Source: Burkholderiales bacterium (lineage in GTDB: Bacteria; Pseudomonadota; Gammaproteobacteria; Burkholderiales; Burkholderiaceae_C). From it: 64,000 bases of DNA. The DNA is taken from positions 1 to 64,000 of the forward strand of contig JAGWTH010000007.1 of assembly GCA_028868995.1 (NCBI GenBank). The letters run 5' to 3'. The notes beneath the pieces are model-generated. The model had not been told where the DNA came from, did no database searches, and was given only the letters and a program-made list of their open reading frames with translations. Positions 60,140 to 64,000 of this stretch are shown in pieces. A program made the translations under genes and the position numbers. Each line of letters starts with the position of its first letter. Within the stretch, counting starts at the first letter, position 1.

Positions 60140-60191
60140 GCGCCCTCCAACTCCTTGAATCCTTCATGGCCGGCAGGTCAACGCCGGTCCC

Positions 60192-60197
60192 TACAAT
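60192..60197 (+). promoter_or_regulatory. Possible -10 element of the cytochrome c gene
   Basis: TACAAT, five of six matches to TATAAT, 40 bases before the ATG. No clear -35 is 17 bases upstream, so this is weak. Confidence 0.3.
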
Positions 60198-60236
60198 AGC
60201 GTTGAAGCACTGTAACCCAACCAGCGAGGATCCCCC

Positions 60237-60548
60237 ATGAAACGTGCCCTGTTGGCCCTGGCCGCCCTGTCCGTCTTGTCCGTGCCCGCCCTGGCGGCCA
60301 ATGAAATGGCCCTGGCCCAGTCCAAGAACTGCCTGGCCTGCCACGCGGTCGACAAGAAGCTGGTCGGCCCCGCCTACAAGGACGTGGCCGCCAAGTACGC
60401 CGGCCAGAAGGACGCCGTGGACAAGCTGGCCAGCAAGATCATGAAGGGCGGCTCCGGCGTCTGGGGCCCGGTCCCCATGCCCGCCAACGCCCAGGTGAAC
60501 GAAGCCGAGGCGAAGCGCCTGGCGGCCTGGGTGCTGTCGCTGAAGTAA
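60237..60548 (+). CDS. Periplasmic class I cytochrome c (c551/c552 type)
   Basis: 103 residues: signal peptide (about 1-20, ending ALAA), heme site CLACH near 33, the Gly-Pro-Ala-Tyr motif [13 protein letters not shown] and the methionine sixth ligand in GPVPMPAN near 82, ending [13 protein letters not shown] small electron carrier that could serve cbb3 oxidase or nitrite/NO reductases. It ends at a bidirectional terminator shared with acs. Confidence 0.92.
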   Translation: MKRALLALAALSVLSVPALAANEMALAQSKNCLACHAVDKKLVGPAYKDVAAKYAGQKDAVDKLASKIMKGGSGVWGPVPMPANAQVNEAEAKRLAAWVLSLK

Positions 60549-60563
60549 GCCCGCGGCTCGCAT

Positions 60564-60593
60564 GCAAAAGGCCCGCTCGCGCGGGCCTTTTGC
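60564..60593. terminator. Bidirectional rho-independent terminator
   Basis: Perfect 13-base stem GCAAAAGGCCCGC, four-base loop TCGC, and its complement. T-rich on both sides of the stem (A4 on the left arm, T4 on the right), so it can stop the cytochrome gene and acs. Confidence 0.85.
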
Positions 60594-60626
60594 GTTTCCG
60601 GCCAGCCGCTGCGCGGCCGCCCCCGG

Positions 60627-62612
60627 TCAGTTGTTCTGCGCCAACTGGTCCAGGATCGCCGGGTTCTCCAGCGTCGTCGTGTCCTGGGTGATCTGTTCGC
60701 CCTTGGCGATGCTGCGCAGCAGGCGGCGCATGATCTTGCCGCTGCGGGTCTTGGGCAGGTTGTCGCCGAAGCGGATGTCCTTGGGCTTGGCGATCGGGCC
60801 GATCTCCTTGGCCACCCAGTTGCGCAGCTCGTTGGCGATCTGCTTCGCCTCCTCGCCCGTGGGGCGCGGGCGCTTGAGCACCACGAAGGCGCAAACGGCC
60901 TCGCCGGTCAGGTCGTCCGGACGTCCCACCACCGCGGCCTCGGCCACCAGGTCGGTCTTGGAGACCAGCGCCGACTCGATCTCCATGGTGCCCAGGCGGT
61001 GGCCGGAGACGTTCAGCACGTCGTCGATGCGGCCGGTGATGCGGAAGTAGCCAGTCTTCGCGTCGCGCACCGCGCCGTCGCCGGCCAGGTACAGCCGGCC
61101 CCCCATCTCCTCGGGGAAATAGCTCTTCTTGAAGCGCTCCGGGTCGCCCCAGATGGTGCGGATCATGGACGGCCAGGGCCGCTTGATCACCAGCATGCCG
61201 CCGGAGCCGTTGGGGATGTCCTTGCCGGTCTCGTCGACGATGGCGGCCATGATGCCCGGCAGCGGCAGGGTGCAGGAGCCCGGCACCAGCGGCGTGGCGC
61301 CCGGCAGCGGCGTGATCACGTGGCCGCCGGTCTCGGTCTGCCAGAAGGTGTCCACGATCGGGCAGCGCTCGCCGCCCACGTTCCGGTGGTACCACATCCA
61401 GGCCTCGGGGTTGATCGGCTCGCCCACCGTGCCCAGGATGCGCAGCGAGCCGAGGTCCCAGTTCCTCGGGTGCACTTTCTCGTCGGTCTCGGCCGCCTTG
61501 ATCAGCGAGCGGATCGCCGTGGGCGCCGTGTAGAACACCGTCACCTTGTGCTGGGCGATCATCTGCCAGAAGCGGCCCGCGTGCGGGAAGGTCGGGATGC
61601 CCTCGAAGATCAGCTGGGTCGCGCCGGCGGCCAGCGGGCCGTAGGCGACATAGGTGTGGCCGGTGATCCAGCCGATGTCGGCGGTGCACCAGAACAGGTC
61701 CTCGGGCCGGATGTCGAAGGTCCAGTCCATGGTGAGCTTGGCCCACAGCAGGTAGCCGCCGGTGGAGTGCTGCACGCCCTTGGGCTTGCCGGTGGAGCCC
61801 GAGGTGTAGAGGATGAACAGCGGGTGCTCCGCGTTGACCGGCTCCGGCTTGCACTCGGTGGGCTGGCCCCGGAGCGCCTCGTCGAAGGTCTTGTCGCGGC
61901 CCGCGACCATGTTGCAGGCGGTGGGCGTTCGCATGTACACCAGCACCGACTTCACCGACTCGCAGCCGCCCATGGCGAGCGCCTCGTCGACGATGGACTT
62001 CAGGCCCATCTCCTTGCCGCCGCGCATCTGGTAGTTGGCGGTGATGATCGCCACGGCGCCGGCGTCGATGACGCGCTCGTGGATGGACTTGGCGGAGAAG
62101 CCGCCGAACACCACGCTGTGCGTCGCGCCGATGCGCGCGCAGGCCTGCATGGCCACCACGCCCTCCACGCCCATGGGCATGTAGATGACGACCCGGTCGC
62201 CCTTGCGGATGCCCTGGGCCTTGAGCGCATTGGCGAACTGGCCCACGCGGGCGAGCAGCTCCTTGTAGGTGATCCGGCTGACCTGGCCGTCATCGGACTC
62301 GAAGACGATGGCGGTCTTGTTCTCCACCGGCGTGCCGATGTGCCGGTCCAGGCAGTTGGCGCTGGCGTTGAGCTCGCCGTCCGCGAACCACTTGTAGAAC
62401 GGGGCGTTCGACTCGTCCAGCACCTGGGTGAAGGGCCGGGTCCACCGCACGTTCTCTCGGGCCTGGCGCGCCCAGAAGCCCTCGAAGTCGCGCTCGGCCT
62501 CCTGGCACAGCGCCTGGTAGGCGGCCATGCCGGAGATGCGCGCGGCCTTGACGGTGGCCTCGCTCGGGGGGAACACGCGGTTTTCGACCAGGACGGACTC
62601 GATGGCGCTCAT
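60627..62612 (-). CDS. acs: Acetyl-CoA synthetase
   Basis: 661 residues, ANL superfamily. Motifs: [23 protein letters not shown] (nucleotide loop), [27 protein letters not shown]-like segment [18 protein letters not shown] and the lysine of [14 protein letters not shown] (the acetylation-regulated catalytic lysine). It activates acetate to acetyl-CoA. Length and motifs match Escherichia coli Acs. Together with matB and the malonyl-CoA decarboxylase this gives two routes to acetyl-CoA within 10 kb. Confidence 0.95.
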   Translation of the reverse strand: MSAIESVLVENRVFPPSEATVKAARISGMAAYQALCQEAERDFEGFWARQARENVRWTRPFTQVLDESNAPFYKWFADGELNASANCLDRHIGTPVENKTAIVFESDDGQVSRITYKELLARVGQFANALKAQGIRKGDRVVIYMPMGVEGVVAMQACARIGATHSVVFGGFSAKSIHERVIDAGAVAIITANYQMRGGKEMGLKSIVDEALAMGGCESVKSVLVYMRTPTACNMVAGRDKTFDEALRGQPTECKPEPVNAEHPLFILYTSGSTGKPKGVQHSTGGYLLWAKLTMDWTFDIRPEDLFWCTADIGWITGHTYVAYGPLAAGATQLIFEGIPTFPHAGRFWQMIAQHKVTVFYTAPTAIRSLIKAAETDEKVHPRNWDLGSLRILGTVGEPINPEAWMWYHRNVGGERCPIVDTFWQTETGGHVITPLPGATPLVPGSCTLPLPGIMAAIVDETGKDIPNGSGGMLVIKRPWPSMIRTIWGDPERFKKSYFPEEMGGRLYLAGDGAVRDAKTGYFRITGRIDDVLNVSGHRLGTMEIESALVSKTDLVAEAAVVGRPDDLTGEAVCAFVVLKRPRPTGEEAKQIANELRNWVAKEIGPIAKPKDIRFGDNLPKTRSGKIMRRLLRSIAKGEQITQDTTTLENPAILDQLAQNN

Positions 62613-62756
62613 GCTTGTCTCCGAAGGGGATGGAATTTCGCGCTACTGTCGGACGAGGCACTTACAGGCCACTGACGGGGCGCTTCAGGGCCGAATCTAC
62701 CCTGCCAGGCGCGGAATTTACAATCTTCCTCCACCCGACCCGCACCCGCCCGACCG

Positions 62757-63374
62757 ATGCAGAAAGACCCTGGACCGAGCCGCTCCTCGCCGCTGCGCCC
62801 GCTGCCCAGCCTGATCTTCGCCAGCCGGTGGCTGCAGCTGCCCCTGTACCTGGGGCTGATCGCCGCCCAGGCCGTGTACGTGGTCCATTTCCTGGTGGAA
62901 CTGTGGCACCTCGTCTCGGCCGCCGCGGGCAGCCAGGCGGCCCTGCAGCAGCTGGTGTCCAGCATCGGCTACAAGGCGCCGGCCGGGGAACTGCCGGCGT
63001 TCAACGAAACCATCATCATGCTGGTGGTGCTGGCGCTGATCGACGTGGTGATGATCTCCAACCTGCTGATCATGGTGATCGTCGGCGGCTACGAGACCTT
63101 CGTCAGCCGCATGAACCTGGAGGGCCACCCGGACCAGCCCGAATGGCTCAGCCACGTGAACGCCTCGGTGCTCAAGGTGAAGCTGGGGACCGCCATCATC
63201 GGCATCTCCTCGATCCACCTGCTCAAGACCTTCATCAACGCCGATGCCTACAGCGAGAAGGTGCTGATCGCGCAGACCGCCATCCACATCACCTTCCTGC
63301 TTTCCGCGTTGGCCATCGCCCTCACCGACCGGGTCATGGCGCCCGCGCCGCACGGCAACCGCGAAGAGCTCTGA
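62757..63374 (+). CDS. UPF0114/YqhA-family membrane protein
   Basis: 205 residues with about four transmembrane helices: LIFASRWLQLPLYLGLIAAQAVYVVHFLVELWHL at the start, IIMLVVLALIDVVMISNLLIMVIVGGYETFVSR (conserved family core) and LKVKLGTAIIGISSIHLLKTFINA. This is the TIGR00645/YqhA pattern; function unknown. ATG 62757 is favoured because it begins a clean N-terminus. Confidence 0.85.
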   Translation: MQKDPGPSRSSPLRPLPSLIFASRWLQLPLYLGLIAAQAVYVVHFLVELWHLVSAAAGSQAALQQLVSSIGYKAPAGELPAFNETIIMLVVLALIDVVMISNLLIMVIVGGYETFVSRMNLEGHPDQPEWLSHVNASVLKVKLGTAIIGISSIHLLKTFINADAYSEKVLIAQTAIHITFLLSALAIALTDRVMAPAPHGNREEL

Positions 63375-63396
63375 GCGCCGCGGCGGCGCCCGCGCC

Positions 63397-64000
63397 CTAG
63401 GGGCCGGTCATGCGCTCCGGCCGCACCCACCGGTCGAACTGCTCGCCGGTCACGAAGCCGGAGGCGACCGCCGCCTCGCGCAGGCTGGTGCCCTCCCGGT
63501 GCGCCTTCTTGGCGATGGCCGCCGCCTTGTCGTAGCCGATGTGGGGGTTGAGCGCGGTCACCAGCATCAGCGAGCGTCCGACCAGTTCGGCGATGCGCGC
63601 GCGGTCGGGCTCGATGCCCACGGCGCAATGGTCGTTGAAGCTGCGCATCCCGTCGGCCAGCAGGCGCACGCTCTGCAGGAAGTTGTGGGCGATCATGGGC
63701 CGGAACACGTTCAGCTCGAAATTGCCCGAGGCGCCGCCGAAGTTGATGGCGACGTCGTTGCCGAACACCTGGCAGCACAGCATGGTCACCGCCTCGCTCT
63801 GGGTCGGGTTGACCTTGCCCGGCATGATCGACGAGCCCGGCTCGTTCTCGGGGATCGTGATCTCGCCGATGCCGCTGCGCGGGCCGCTGGCCAGCCAGCG
63901 CACGTCGTTGGCGATCTTCATCAGGCTGGCCGCGAGTGTCTTGAGCGCGCCGTGCGCATGCACCAGCGCGTCGGCCGCGGCCATCACCTCGAACTTGCTG
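63397..64000 (-). CDS. fumC: Fumarase class II, C-terminal part (5 prime end outside window)
   Basis: At least 201 residues are inside the window; the frame continues past the edge (SKFEVM before [14 protein letters not shown]). The signature [16 protein letters not shown] and the catalytic region after it identify fumarate hydratase class II or a close relative (aspartase, argininosuccinate lyase superfamily). The C-terminal domain has [24 protein letters not shown]. The iron-independent class II fumarase converts fumarate to malate in the TCA cycle. Confidence 0.93.
   Translation of the reverse strand, partial: SKFEVMAAADALVHAHGALKTLAASLMKIANDVRWLASGPRSGIGEITIPENEPGSSIMPGKVNPTQSEAVTMLCCQVFGNDVAINFGGASGNFELNVFRPMIAHNFLQSVRLLADGMRSFNDHCAVGIEPDRARIAELVGRSLMLVTALNPHIGYDKAAAIAKKAHREGTSLREAAVASGFVTGEQFDRWVRPERMTGP

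Noticed and set aside
60169-60197. Complete sigma-70 promoter for the cytochrome c gene
   Set aside because: Only the -10-like TACAAT is convincing; no -35 is visible at the right distance.

Overview
The window comes from a GC-rich (roughly 70 percent by eye) Gram-negative chromosome. Gene content and protein style fit a betaproteobacterium of the order Burkholderiales, most like the Comamonadaceae (Ramlibacter/Variovorax type). The organism looks like a respiratory generalist. It has a cbb3-type high-affinity oxidase for low oxygen, a membrane-bound nitrate reductase with transporters, nitric-oxide stress genes, and a vitamin B12-dependent ribonucleotide reductase that works without oxygen. 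I see no rRNA, tRNA, CRISPR array or insertion sequence, and no gene-free stretch longer than about 260 bases.

Layout. Positions 1-12600 form a metal/envelope-stress block: the end of a CusF-like copper protein, a DUF347 membrane protein, two OmpR-type two-component systems flanking a PepSY protein, a tripartite TolC/HlyD/RND efflux pump, and a ChrA transporter. Positions 13472-15213 hold a PAS kinase with a NarL-type regulator. Positions 15298-23151 (minus strand) hold the cbb3 oxidase module: ccoN-ccoO-ccoQ-ccoP, assembly genes ccoG and fixH, and ccoS-ccoI. Positions 23255-26847 hold two universal stress proteins and a NarX-NarL nitrate sensor pair with a recognisable P-box. Positions 26976-30080 hold nsrR, a DUF59 protein, a polytopic membrane protein and nnrS. 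Positions 30285-40679 are narK1-narK2-narGHJI plus a Cys-rich parvulin.

Positions 40790-47939 form a tightly overlapping run: nitronate monooxygenase, intein-containing nrdJ, a second nnrS, a YdjA-like nitroreductase and a hemerythrin. Positions 47941-49215 encode an acyl-CoA dehydrogenase. Positions 50000-56195 (minus) hold cysK, DUF190-crcB and a malonate operon (matB, enoyl-CoA hydratase, malonyl-CoA decarboxylase, GntR regulator). The end is housekeeping: lgt, lysR, ilvD, a Trp-rich small protein, cytochrome c, acs, a UPF0114 protein and partial fumC.

The unifying thread is a chain of FNR/Anr-type boxes (TTGAY-N4-RTCAA and variants) before ccoN, ccoG, usp, narX, nsrR, narK1 and, less expectedly, the acyl-CoA dehydrogenase. 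In four of these the box centre lies 60.5 or 61.5 bases from the start codon, and in three a -10-like hexamer sits exactly 21 bases past the box. The most striking single object is a 379-residue intein inserted directly before the cysteine predicted to carry the catalytic thiyl radical of NrdJ. A palindromic GC-rich segment has also been inserted in frame into narG.
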